Source of the DNA: Candidatus Aveggerthella excrementigallinarum
GTDB taxonomy: Bacteria; Actinomycetota; Coriobacteriia; Coriobacteriales; Eggerthellaceae
DNA length: 33,413 nucleotides
Direction of reading: 5' to 3'
Assembly (NCBI GenBank): GCA_018715725.1
Contig: DVLD01000056.1
Span: 1 to 33,413, forward strand
Shown: positions 23,749-31,366 of the stretch, piece by piece
Numbering within the stretch: the stretch's first letter is position 1
Layout of the letters: each line of letters starts with the position of its first letter
Made by a program: the position numbers and the translations under genes
Notes under the pieces: generated by a model
Told to the model about the DNA's origin: nothing
Database searches by the model: none
Seen by the model: only the letters and a program-made list of their open reading frames with translations

Positions 23749-26476
23749 AATCGAACACCTCCTCGGTAGGATCGGAGGGCGTCGGCAGCCACGGAGTGAA
23801 GTCCTCGGGCTTCATCCAGGTACCTTCCGGCGCGCCTTCGGGGCACGGGTAGACCTTGACCGTGAAGCCGCGGAGCGTGTAGGTGCCGTACTCCGGGTTG
23901 TACGGGGCGTCGGTCTTGCTCAGGACGTTGTAGTTCATGGCCGTGTAGGCGAGCTTCGGGTCGTCGCTGTTCAGGAACTCAGGATTCCAGAAACGCTCCT
24001 GGTACAGGACGCCCTCCGGGATGGCAGTCGTGACCTTCGCCAGGCCGCGCGTCTTGGCGCGGCGGGACTCGATCCACGTCCACGTGCCGTCCTCGATGCC
24101 GTACTTCTCGGCATCCGCGGGGTTGATCCACAGCTCGGGCACGGGATAGATCTCGCGCAGCCACGGGACGTTGCGCAGCGTGCCATGGTGGTACATGGGC
24201 AGGCGGCCGTTCGTGATGACGAGCGGGAAGTCGGGGTCGTAGCCCTCGGCGCCCTCGATCGGGGACTCCGCCGGCTCCACGTAGTAGCAGAGCGGCTCGT
24301 AGTCGGCGCTGGCGGGCGGAACCTCGAAGTGCTCCTCTTCGGCGCACTTCGCCCACGGATAGCCCGTGCGGCCCAGGATGGTGTTGGACTCGGCGTAGAT
24401 CTCGAGCTTCTTAGACGGCGTGCCGAAGCCCTTCGGCTTGCCGGTCTTCTCGTCGATCTTCTTGTAGACCTCGTAGGTGCGGTACTCGTCGACGGAGCAC
24501 CACTCCATGACGCCCTTCTCGCAGAGCTCGTCCCACGTGATGCCGGACGTGCCCATGTGCTGCTTCTGCTTCTCGTACTCGTTCTTATAGAGCACGTGTC
24601 CGAAGGTCGCTTCCGGGTCGAAGGCGCGGGCGGCGGCTTCGTTGCCCAGCTCGGCGCACTTCTGGACGATGTTCGTCCAGATGATGCCCTCTTCCACCGT
24701 CTCGAACAGGTGGGTGACCGCCTGGCGGACGACGACGGTGTTGAGCTGCGGGATGGGCAGGTTCGTCTCCAGCCACTCCGTGCACGGCAGCGCGTAGTCG
24801 GCGTACATGCGGGTGAAGGCCGTCGGGTACATGTAGATGTGGACGATGCAGTCGACGTTCGGCGTGACCTCGTCAAGCTGCAGGGCGTTGCCAAGCACTG
24901 CGTGCTTGTTGCCGGAACGGTCGAACCACATGTGAATCTGGTACGGGTCGCCGTCCTTCATCATGGTCATGACATCGGGGATGAAGCACATATCCCAGTC
25001 CATGAGGCCCTTGTGCTCGATGTAGCCCGCACGCCTCATGACCTTTTCCTTAGACAGCAGGCGCGGGGTATTGCCCAGCTGGTCCTTGACGGGGCAGCCC
25101 TTGAAGTTCTGCAGCATGGTACCGGGTTTCTCGACGTTGCCCATGAGGAATTCCAGGGCAAGGGCAGCCAGCGCGCACTGCTGGGACTGCGGGTACTGGT
25201 CGATCGGCACGCCCTGCATGATGCCGGACTGGCCCTCGGGGTCGGTGTAGATCTCGAGCGCCTTCACGATCTGGTCGGCGTCCAACCAGCAGACCTCGGC
25301 GGCCTTCTCGACGGTCCACTCCTCGCAGGACTGCTTGAGCAGCTCACCGCCGGTGGAGCACTGCATGCCGTTGACCTCGTAGGTGCCGAACAGCGCCGGG
25401 TCGACGCCTTCGTTCATGGGATAGTCCACAACGACGGGCTGGTTGGTCTTGGAGTCCCACACCACGTAGTCCTTGTCGGTACCTTCAAGTCCAGCCTCCG
25501 TCGCCTTGAGCGTCAGGCGCGTCTCCGGGTTGATCAGGTACGGCATGTTCGTCCAGGTCTTGCAGAACTCGGCGTCATATCGCTCGTTCTCGATGATCCA
25601 GTGCTCCCATGCCAGAAGCAGCGCGGCGTCGGTGCCCGGGCGGATGGGCAGCCACACGTCGGCCTTGGACGCGTCCAAGGTCATGCGCGGGTCGATGACC
25701 ACCGTCTTGAGGCCCTGCTCGCGAGCACGCAGCTCCGCCAGCGCGCGACCGCCGGTCGCGACGGAGGAGTTGGACGGGTCGGTGCCCCACAGCACCAGGC
25801 TCGTCACCGGCGTGTCGTCGAAGTAGTAGTCCCAACCGTTGGAGTCCGCGAAGGACAGGTTGTTCGGCTTGCCGGCGCCGTAGACCAGCTGCGAGGCGGC
25901 CATGCGGGGCAGATAGCACTGGGCGCAACCGGGCTCCCACACGTTCGGCGTGTTGATGGACTCGCCGAACCACTTCACGTTAGAGAAGTGTGGGTTGCCG
26001 CCGCCGCCCGTGGACACCGTGATGGCCTCGGAACCGTACTTGTCGGAAATCTCGTTGATCTTGGTCGCGATATCCGTGATGGCCTCGTCCCAGGAGATGC
26101 GCTCCCAGTCGTTGCCACCGCGCTCGCCCACGCGACGCAAGGGATACTGCAGGCGGTTCGGGTTGTAGAGCGCCTGGATGCCGGCAAGACCCTTGGCGCA
26201 CACGCCGCCCATGCTCATGGGACTCTCCGGATTGCCCTCGATCTTGATGACGCGACCGTTCTGGACGTGCGCCAGGACAGCGCATGCCGCGATGCACGCA
26301 CGGCACGAGGTCTTGACGATCTTGACGTCGTTGCTCTCGGCAGCGCGGGCGGGATCAGCCTTCACAAAGCAGTCCGTCGCCGCGATGCCGGAAGCGGCAA
26401 CCGCACCACACAACGCCGACGCCTTCACGAAGCTACGGCGCGACATGGTCGCGGATGCCTGGCTCGCTGTTGCCAT
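23738..26476 (-). CDS. dmsA: Tat-exported molybdopterin oxidoreductase catalytic subunit, DmsA-like, substrate unknown
   Basis: 912 residues after choosing ATG 26476 (AAAGGAGGG upstream); the track start adds 17. A Tat signal is clear (MSRRSFVKASALCGAVAAS). Four cysteines (Cys58, 61, 65 and 93, in SCRACIAAC and GGVCAKG) form the N-terminal [4Fe-4S] site. Molybdopterin-binding landmarks include VLWGTDPSNSS and VIDPRMTLDASKADVWLPIRPGTDAAL; the C-terminal domain starts at LVITNGRLPMYHHGT. In the segment where E. coli DmsA has its ligand serine, this protein reads VWEPGCAQCYLPRMAAS; by spacing against formate dehydrogenase, Cys187 (or Cys184) would be the ligand. Cys-type enzymes act on substrates such as nitrate, sulfur compounds, acetylene or catechols, so the dms symbol names a relative, not a substrate. 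It is coupled to dmsB. Confidence 0.92.
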   Translation of the reverse strand: MATASQASATMSRRSFVKASALCGAVAASGIAATDCFVKADPARAAESNDVKIVKTSCRACIAACAVLAHVQNGRVIKIEGNPESPMSMGGVCAKGLAGIQALYNPNRLQYPLRRVGERGGNDWERISWDEAITDIATKINEISDKYGSEAITVSTGGGGNPHFSNVKWFGESINTPNVWEPGCAQCYLPRMAASQLVYGAGKPNNLSFADSNGWDYYFDDTPVTSLVLWGTDPSNSSVATGGRALAELRAREQGLKTVVIDPRMTLDASKADVWLPIRPGTDAALLLAWEHWIIENERYDAEFCKTWTNMPYLINPETRLTLKATEAGLEGTDKDYVVWDSKTNQPVVVDYPMNEGVDPALFGTYEVNGMQCSTGGELLKQSCEEWTVEKAAEVCWLDADQIVKALEIYTDPEGQSGIMQGVPIDQYPQSQQCALAALALEFLMGNVEKPGTMLQNFKGCPVKDQLGNTPRLLSKEKVMRRAGYIEHKGLMDWDMCFIPDVMTMMKDGDPYQIHMWFDRSGNKHAVLGNALQLDEVTPNVDCIVHIYMYPTAFTRMYADYALPCTEWLETNLPIPQLNTVVVRQAVTHLFETVEEGIIWTNIVQKCAELGNEAAARAFDPEATFGHVLYKNEYEKQKQHMGTSGITWDELCEKGVMEWCSVDEYRTYEVYKKIDEKTGKPKGFGTPSKKLEIYAESNTILGRTGYPWAKCAEEEHFEVPPASADYEPLCYYVEPAESPIEGAEGYDPDFPLVITNGRLPMYHHGTLRNVPWLREIYPVPELWINPADAEKYGIEDGTWTWIESRRAKTRGLAKVTTAIPEGVLYQERFWNPEFLNSDDPKLAYTAMNYNVLSKTDAPYNPEYGTYTLRGFTVKVYPCPEGAPEGTWMKPEDFTPWLPTPSDPTEEVFDYGA

Positions 26477-26501
26477 ACTCCCTCCTTTTTCTCTCTTCCT
26501 T

Positions 26502-26543
26502 GGACGTTCGTCCACGTGAATGTGCACAAGGCGGCATGCCGCC
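26502..26543 (-). repeat. Two short palindromes ahead of the dmsA-like gene
   Basis: GGCGGCATGCCGCC (26530-26543) is a perfect 14-bp palindrome, and GGACG-TT-CGTCC (26502-26513) a 5-bp dyad. They lie in the 122-base gap between the unknown gene ending at 26599 and dmsA. They could be operator sites or RNA hairpins near the ribosome-binding site. Confidence 0.4.
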
Positions 26544-26598
26544 TAGTGACCGAAGTAAAACGACGCGCGACCGTGCGCGGCCGCGCCGCCCAGCGGGC

Positions 26599-27222
26599 TT
26601 ACGCGCCCGCCCTCCGCAGGAAGCGCAGTCCTGCATCCGTGGTCTTCCAGCAGCCCTCCCACTCAAGGCCGCCTGCCGCTTCGAGCTTCGAGACGAAATA
26701 CTCGGGATAGACGCTCTTTCCGTCGGCCTCGACCTTGCCGCCAAGCGCCTCGTTCACGTCGGAGAGCTTTGCGCCCTGTTCACACGCACGCAGCGTCTCC
26801 TTAATGGCGGCCGTGAACTCCGCGGGCTCGGACGCGCACAGCGCGTCAATCATCTTCGCGGGCTCGAGCGACGCGAGCACCGTCTGGCCTGCCGGGGTGG
26901 TCTTGAGCGTCCAGTCCGTCGGCTGATCCTCGGAATCGAGGTTGGATTCATCAGCGGTTTCCGCGGACTCCTCTTCCACTGCGGTACGCTCGATGCCGCC
27001 CGCCTCGACGAGCAGGTTGATGAGCACGTGCGGCGTCTGCAGGCTGGTTTTCATAACCGTCAACGACTCAAGACCGGCTTCGATGTCGCGGTACGGCGCC
27101 TCCTCCAGACACGCGCGCAGACACGCGCACATGGGCAGCGTGTTCGCACGCGTCTTGCGCACGCACGCCATGACTCGCTCCACCGCCTCGGTGGAGCGGT
27201 CGGTCGTTTCGATAGAAGTCAT
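26599..27222 (-). CDS. Protein of unknown function with two similar halves, first gene of the oxidoreductase operon
   Basis: 207 residues, no signal peptide or membrane segment. Two halves resemble each other: TPHVLINLLVEAGGIE...WTLKTTPAGQTVL in the first and YPEYFVSKLEAAGGLE...CWKTTDAGLRFL in the second, each preceded by an Arg/Ala/Cys-containing helix (ACLRACLEE; ETLRACEQG). The repeated pattern of helix, strand-like LEAAGGLE and TTxAG looks like a duplicated winged-helix domain, which would suggest DNA or protein binding, but I do not recognise the family. An acidic linker (EEESAETADESNLDSEDQ) separates the halves. The start has G7 as its Shine-Dalgarno, next to A8. Its position before dmsA suggests a regulatory or assembly role. 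Confidence 0.8.
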   Translation of the reverse strand: MTSIETTDRSTEAVERVMACVRKTRANTLPMCACLRACLEEAPYRDIEAGLESLTVMKTSLQTPHVLINLLVEAGGIERTAVEEESAETADESNLDSEDQPTDWTLKTTPAGQTVLASLEPAKMIDALCASEPAEFTAAIKETLRACEQGAKLSDVNEALGGKVEADGKSVYPEYFVSKLEAAGGLEWEGCWKTTDAGLRFLRRAGA

Positions 27223-27227
27223 GCTGT

Positions 27228-27242
27228 CCCCCCCTTTTTTTT
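27228..27242 (-). repeat. A8G7 homopolymer pair at the ribosome-binding site of the unknown gene
   Basis: On the minus strand the sequence is eight A followed by seven G and then ACAGC before ATG. The G-run itself is the only Shine-Dalgarno candidate. Homopolymers this long are rare elsewhere in the window and can change length by slippage. Confidence 0.6.
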
Positions 27243-27332
27243 CAGCGCTCCGAGCAACCTGACGCCCATTTCCTAAACGCGTTGCTTGGATACGCTGACA
27301 GTAGTCAAGATGAGGGGCAGCTAAGAAGCCCC

Positions 27333-27393
27333 GTAGTTCGTGAAACCGGAACTCTTTTTTGGTGAGGGCGTGTTTTCGAACCTCACGAATAAC
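27333..27393. promoter_or_regulatory. Inverted pair of TTCGTGA sites upstream of the oxidoreductase operon
   Basis: GTAGTTCGTGA (27333-27343) and, in inverse orientation, GTTATTCGTGA (27393-27383) agree at 9 of 11 positions. They lie 110-170 bases upstream of the first gene of the cluster, beyond a TTGACT at 27308-27303. They are candidate binding sites for a dimeric regulator such as the LuxR protein of this cluster; this is inference. Confidence 0.4.
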
Positions 27394-27404
27394 GGGTGAT
27401 AAAC

Positions 27405-27431
27405 ATAAAAGAAGGCCTGCGAACAGGCCTT
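27405..27431 (-). terminator. Rho-independent terminator after the small coiled-coil gene
   Basis: AAGGCCTG and CAGGCCTT form an 8-bp stem around 4 bases, just past the stop of the gene at 27432. The minus strand then reads CTTTTATG; the plus strand also has TTTT after the stem, so it may work both ways. It separates the PHP/NUDIX genes from the oxidoreductase cluster. Confidence 0.8.
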
Positions 27432-27734
27432 TTAGTTCTCATCTTCGCCATGCGCGTCCTCGAGGGGCGCCATGAGCGAAAGCGTGCTCTGGATGGCGAG
27501 CTTTTGCGCGAGCAGCTGCTGGGCGCTCGCGCTGCGCGCGCGACCCTGCGCTTTCAGGACGTCGATGCGCGCCTCCAGTTCGTCGCAGCGAGCCGAGAGC
27601 GCCTCGTAGATGTCCTCGAGCGCGCCCAGCCGGTCGATTGCCGCGCCGCCTGCCGTGCTGTCGTCGTTCGCGCGAACGGCGGCCGCGTCGACCGCGAACG
27701 AACCGTCCGGGCGCTTCGTGGTCAGTCGCTTCAT
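27432..27734 (-). CDS. Small coiled-coil protein of unknown function
   Basis: 100 residues. The N-terminus MKRLTTKRPDGSFAVD and the AIDRLGALEDIYEAL segment recall short proteins often found in prophages and mobile elements of Firmicutes (opening MKRLT, followed by IDRLAAYEDT). The middle (about 35-85) is a likely coiled coil: LEDIYEALSARCDELEARIDVLKAQ. No membrane segment is present. ATG 27734 has GGGTGC upstream. It is the last gene of a NUDIX-PHP-small-protein unit. I cannot assign a function. Confidence 0.7.
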   Translation of the reverse strand: MKRLTTKRPDGSFAVDAAAVRANDDSTAGGAAIDRLGALEDIYEALSARCDELEARIDVLKAQGRARSASAQQLLAQKLAIQSTLSLMAPLEDAHGEDEN

Positions 27735-27743
27735 GCCAGCACC

Positions 27744-28586
27744 CTACCCTTCAATCCGGCAGCACCCCAGCGAGGGCGACCGCCCGAACACGCCATGGTA
27801 ATCGGAGCCGCCCGTGCAGAACAGGCCATAGCGGCGCGCCAGGTTGTAGCACCGGTCGTGATCCGCCGCACCGTGGTCGGGATGCAGGCGCTCGATGCCC
27901 GACAGGCCCGCCTCCACGAGTGCGGGCACGAGCTCGTAGTTGCCCATCTGCCCCGGGTGCGCCAAGACCGCTCGTCCGCCGTCGCGCACGATGGCTGCGA
28001 CGGCGTCGCGCGCGTCCACGTACTCGATATCGCGCACGGCGACGCCCTCTCCTTTGAAGAGGCGGCGGTACAAGCGTTGCCACTCAGGGCTCGCGCAGGG
28101 CGCGTCCACCAGACCCGCCATGATGTGCTGCTTGTACAGGCAGGTGGACGCTGCCGCCAGACGCTCGACCTTTTCCACGTCCACGTCGTAGCCCGCTTGC
28201 AGCAGGCGCTCCAGCTGCCAGCGCGACGCCGCTTCGCGGCGCTGCAGCAATGGCCGACAGAGGCGCTCGACCGCCGGCGACCCCTCGCGCACGCCCAGGC
28301 CAAGAATGTGCACCTTGCGACCGCGCGCGAAATCGTAGGCGGAGATCTCCACGCCGCCCACCACGGTCACGCCAACGGCGCGGCCGGCGCGCTGCGCGGC
28401 TGTGATGCCGCGCGTGGTGTCGTGGTTCGTGAACGCGACGTGCGTCAACCCCGACCCCGCCGCGCGTGCGACCAGCTGTGCGCACGTCTCGGAACCGTCG
28501 GAGAGCGTGGAGTGGACGTGCAGGTCGGCCCGGTACGGCTCCCCCTCGTGCACACCCAGCACTTCAAGCAGCATGCTTTGGTTCAT
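27744..28586 (-). CDS. PHP-domain metal-dependent phosphoesterase
   Basis: 280 residues. The PHP signatures are visible: DLHVHSTLSDGS, FTNHDTTRG, GVEISAY, VLAHPGQMG and GGSDYHG, which supply the His/Asp residues for a three-metal site. Members of this size include the RNase AM/YciV (TrpH) group that removes phosphate from 3',5'-bisphosphonucleotides or degrades short RNA. There is no polymerase domain, so it is not part of DnaE or PolX. The start at 28586 has AAAGGA upstream. It is 38 bases after the NUDIX gene and 9 bases before the small coiled-coil gene. Confidence 0.88.
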   Translation of the reverse strand: MNQSMLLEVLGVHEGEPYRADLHVHSTLSDGSETCAQLVARAAGSGLTHVAFTNHDTTRGITAAQRAGRAVGVTVVGGVEISAYDFARGRKVHILGLGVREGSPAVERLCRPLLQRREAASRWQLERLLQAGYDVDVEKVERLAAASTCLYKQHIMAGLVDAPCASPEWQRLYRRLFKGEGVAVRDIEYVDARDAVAAIVRDGGRAVLAHPGQMGNYELVPALVEAGLSGIERLHPDHGAADHDRCYNLARRYGLFCTGGSDYHGVFGRSPSLGCCRIEG

Positions 28587-28624
28587 GCGGGTCCTTTCCG
28601 TTCGAAACGTTGACAGCCTGCGCG

Positions 28625-29614
28625 CTAGGGAACGAGCGTGCGCAGCGCGATCGAGCCATCATCGCACACGAACGGCTCCAGCATCATGCGCTGCACCGGC
28701 GCAGCGACAGAGCGGAGGGCGCCCTCGAGCGAAGCAGCGCACATCGCTTGCTCCAGATTGTACTTCGTCGGCGGCAGGAGGTTGATGGTTCTGTCGTCAC
28801 CGCGCACGAGCGCCCAGCATGGCTGAACCCAGTCGGAAATGAACGATTCGCTGCATTCCCCGTCAGGTTCTTGGCCCGCGGGCACCGCAGCGGCAAAGAA
28901 GAACGTGTCGTAGCGACGCGGTTCGTACGACGGCGTCGTCCAGCGCGCCTTCGCGCCCAGAAGGTCGGAACGCAGCCGAAGGCCCCGGGCGCGCAGGAAC
29001 TCCGCGAACGACTCGCGGTGGCCGGACAGGGCCGCACGGTGCTCCGACCACGCCGCACCGGACAGGTCGTCCACGACCGCGCCATTGGGCGTGCCCGCCA
29101 AGAGCACGCCGGTCTCTTCGTAGACCTCGCGCACGGCGGCCACCACCGCCCGGCGCGCCGTCTCCTCGCTGACGCCCAGCAGCGTCGCCCACTCAGACGG
29201 CGCGGGGCCTTCCCACGGTAGGTCCTCCTCGACATCGCGCACGTCGGCGCCGCCGCCGGGAAACACCACCGCGTTCGGCGACGTGGGCATGGAGCGCTGC
29301 CGGCGAATCATGAAGATTTCGACGCCGTTGTCCGGCACGGCGAGCGGGTACGGAAGCGGCGCGCCCGCTGCGCGCAGTGCGACCGCGCGCTCGCGCACGG
29401 TCGCCAGCGCCGGATCGCGCTCGATGCTCCAGACGGTCTTCTCCCGACCCCGGCGCTCCCGCATGAGCAGCACGGACGACGACAAGCGCGGCGTGGCGGG
29501 CTTGAAGCCGACCGCCCCCGCGCGCAAGAATGCCCTGGCGCGGTCTGCCGTCTGGGCAGGCACGTCGCGCACGACGAACTGCTCGCCCGACCGGAATAGC
29601 CGTCCTGCGCCCAT
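28625..29614 (-). CDS. Large NUDIX hydrolase (NUDT19-like)
   Basis: 329 residues. The NUDIX box is split in the way seen in NUDT19-type proteins: PNAVVFPGGGADVRDVEED is followed, after an insert, by AVREVYEETGVLLAG. That family includes CoA/acyl-CoA diphosphatases, but the substrate here is not determined. The first 80 residues or so (FRSGEQFVVRDVPAQ, then SSVLLMRERRGREKTVW) form an additional domain. The track start is far upstream. ATG 29614 (MGAGRLFRS) follows GGTGGCGGGGG and is 50 bases after a TACAAT box, which rules out ATG 29668 because it lies inside the box. Confidence 0.8.
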   Translation of the reverse strand: MGAGRLFRSGEQFVVRDVPAQTADRARAFLRAGAVGFKPATPRLSSSVLLMRERRGREKTVWSIERDPALATVRERAVALRAAGAPLPYPLAVPDNGVEIFMIRRQRSMPTSPNAVVFPGGGADVRDVEEDLPWEGPAPSEWATLLGVSEETARRAVVAAVREVYEETGVLLAGTPNGAVVDDLSGAAWSEHRAALSGHRESFAEFLRARGLRLRSDLLGAKARWTTPSYEPRRYDTFFFAAAVPAGQEPDGECSESFISDWVQPCWALVRGDDRTINLLPPTKYNLEQAMCAASLEGALRSVAAPVQRMMLEPFVCDDGSIALRTLVP

Positions 29615-29663
29615 TCCCCCGCCACCTCGCTCTCGTCGATGCTCGTGCGCCCTCATCCGCTTC

Positions 29664-29669
29664 ATTGTA
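29664..29669 (-). promoter_or_regulatory. -10 box (GCTACAAT) of the NUDIX-PHP unit
   Basis: The minus strand reads GGGCGCTACAATGAAG. The box ends with an ATG that the ORF track counted as coding, although transcription should start about seven bases downstream. Confidence 0.5.
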
Positions 29670-29684
29670 GCGCCCGCCAAAACG

Positions 29685-29710
29685 CGCACGGCGCCGTTTG
29701 GCGCCGTGCG
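29685..29710 (-). terminator. Terminator after the four-helix membrane gene
   Basis: CGCACGGCGCC and GGCGCCGTGCG form a perfect 11-bp stem with loop GTTT; the minus strand continues with CGTTTTGG. A second weaker hairpin (29803-29817), followed by CTTTCTC, lies just past the stop codon of the gene ending at 29833. Confidence 0.7.
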
Positions 29711-29832
29711 GTCAGAGTAAACGCAATGTGGCAAGAATGCGTGCCCGCGGTCGCCCGCCTGCGCGAACGGCCGACCCTGCGCCGGCTTCCGCGATGAGAA
29801 AGGCCGCGCAACGCGGCGCCGGCATCGCTCTC

Positions 29833-30291
29833 CTACTTCGAGGTAAGCTGCTTCTTCAGGCGAGCGTCGATAGCGTAACCCACAATGGCAATGACGAGGC
29901 ACAGCAGATTAAGCCACGAGATGCCGCCCGCCAGGCGCGTGACGAAGTCCACCGCCATGAAGGCGATGGCGAACAGGCTGATCCAGTGGAAGGGGACGAT
30001 CTTCGAGGGCTCACGGAACGCGCGGTATCCCAGGAAGCCGAACGCGATCATGAGGAACGCGCCGATGAACACCATGATGATGTCGGCGAACGTGGCTGTA
30101 GGCGCAAAGAGGCGGAGCCATTGCAGCCCGTTGCCCGTGTCAAGCGACGAGAGCGCCGTGCCCGCCAGCACGAGCGCCAGCACGCCCGAAGCAATGCCCG
30201 CAATCGACACGCCCGCAAGCAGGTTCAGATCGCGCGACGACACCGTCACCAAATGTTGGCTGTGAGCGTGTTTATTCTTTTTCTTACTCAT
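29833..30291 (-). CDS. Four-helix membrane protein of unknown function
   Basis: 152 residues. After a Lys/His-rich N-terminus (MSKKKNKHAHSQH) there are four hydrophobic segments, around LAGVSIAGIASGVLALVLAG, DIIMVFIGAFLMIAFGFLGY, ISLFAIAFMAVDFV and LNLLCLVIAIVGYAI. The ends are basic (RLKKQLTSK). ATG 30291 has AAAGGA upstream. It forms its own unit, with a -10 box at 30365-30360 and a terminator at 29685. I do not recognise the family. Confidence 0.75.
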   Translation of the reverse strand: MSKKKNKHAHSQHLVTVSSRDLNLLAGVSIAGIASGVLALVLAGTALSSLDTGNGLQWLRLFAPTATFADIIMVFIGAFLMIAFGFLGYRAFREPSKIVPFHWISLFAIAFMAVDFVTRLAGGISWLNLLCLVIAIVGYAIDARLKKQLTSK

Positions 30292-30359
30292 GCGAATCCT
30301 TTCGTCACCACGCGCGCCGTTGCGCTTGCACGGCGGCACGCCGGCGTTTTCCCGTGCAC

Positions 30360-30398
30360 ATCATACCCGAGCAGGCGGCCGAAAAGGCCTTGCTCGGG
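30360..30398 (-). promoter_or_regulatory. -10 box (TATGAT) of the membrane gene, with a hairpin immediately upstream
   Basis: The minus strand reads GGGTATGATGTG at 30365-30360. Directly upstream, CCCGAGCA and TGCTCGGG (30366-30398) form an 8-bp outer stem with an inner GGCC/GGCC stem. This hairpin lies where a -35 would be and could be an operator, or part of the terminator region of the upstream nfo gene. Confidence 0.45.
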
Positions 30399-30407
30399 CA
30401 AAAGACC

Positions 30408-30445
30408 GCGTGCGTCGGCCGCGACGGAGCGCCGCCGACGCACGC
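30408..30445 (-). terminator. Terminator of the GNAT-nfo unit
   Basis: GCGTGCGTCGGC and GCCGACGCACGC form a perfect 12-bp stem around 14 bases; the minus strand continues GGTCTTTTG. It lies 73 bases after the nfo stop codon. Confidence 0.7.
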
Positions 30446-30517
30446 GGCAGCGGCGCGATGCCTCCTGCGCACCGGCGGCGATGCCGCGCGGGCGCCTTCG
30501 GCATCAAGCGCCCTCCC

Positions 30518-31357
30518 TCATTCGTCGAACGCTTCCCGCAGGCGCGCTATCTCCTCAGCGTAGCCCGGCAGCTCGTTGGGCGTCTCTAGGAAAAACGGCA
30601 GGCCGCGCAGCGCCGGATGGCGCGTCACCGCGGAGAGCGCTTCGAAGCCGATGTGGCCTTCGCCGATGCACGCATGACGGTCCTTGCGCGCGCCGCAGGG
30701 GTTGAGGCTGTCGTTCAAGTGCACGGCCTTCAGGCGGTCGAGGCCTACCGTGCGGTCGAACGTTTCGAGCACCCCGTCGAGGTCGCCCGCGATATCGTAG
30801 CCCGCGTCCCATACATGGCAGGTGTCCAAGCACACGCCCACGTGGTCGGACAGCTCCGTGCGCTCGATGATGGCCGCAAGCTCCTCGAACGACCGGCCGA
30901 CCTCCGTGCCCTTGCCCGCCATGGTCTCGAGCAGCACCGTCGTAGTCTGCTCCGGGCGCAGGACCTCGTTCAAGACGGCGGCAATTTTCTCAATCCCCAC
31001 GCTCACGCCTTGCTTCACGTGGCTGCCCGGATGGAAGTTGTACAGCTGCCCAGGCGTGGCCTCCATGCGCGCAAGGTCGTCGGCGAACGTCTCCCGTGCG
31101 AACTCTTGCACGCGCGCGTCAGCTGCGGCGGGATTCAGCGTGTAGGACGCGTGCGCCAGGAACACGGTCATCCCCTGCTCTTCCGCATACGCATGAAATG
31201 CCGCGATGTCCTCCGGGTCGAGCGCCTTCGCCTTGCCACCGCGCGGGTTGCGCGTGAAGAACTGGAACGTGCTCGCGCCGATGGAGACGGCGGTCTTCGC
31301 CATGTGCAGGTAGCCCTTGGCGCTGGAGAGGTGGCACCCGATAGTCAGGCCAGGCAT
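30518..31357 (-). CDS. nfo: Endonuclease IV (AP endonuclease)
   Basis: 279 residues, the normal size. Nfo cuts DNA 5' of abasic sites and uses three zinc ions. The sequence shows the opening [63 protein letters not shown] and [25 protein letters not shown], and it ends FFLETPNE; these carry the His/Asp/Glu metal ligands in order. It starts 9 bases after the GNAT gene and likely forms one unit with it. A terminator follows at 30408. Confidence 0.96.
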   Translation of the reverse strand: MPGLTIGCHLSSAKGYLHMAKTAVSIGASTFQFFTRNPRGGKAKALDPEDIAAFHAYAEEQGMTVFLAHASYTLNPAAADARVQEFARETFADDLARMEATPGQLYNFHPGSHVKQGVSVGIEKIAAVLNEVLRPEQTTTVLLETMAGKGTEVGRSFEELAAIIERTELSDHVGVCLDTCHVWDAGYDIAGDLDGVLETFDRTVGLDRLKAVHLNDSLNPCGARKDRHACIGEGHIGFEALSAVTRHPALRGLPFFLETPNELPGYAEEIARLREAFDE

Positions 31358-31366
31358 GGCGTCCGC

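Noticed and set aside
23708-26710. 1000-residue plus-strand ORF
   Set aside because: It lies opposite the dmsA-like gene, is rich in His, Arg, Val and Leu, and has no recognisable domain.
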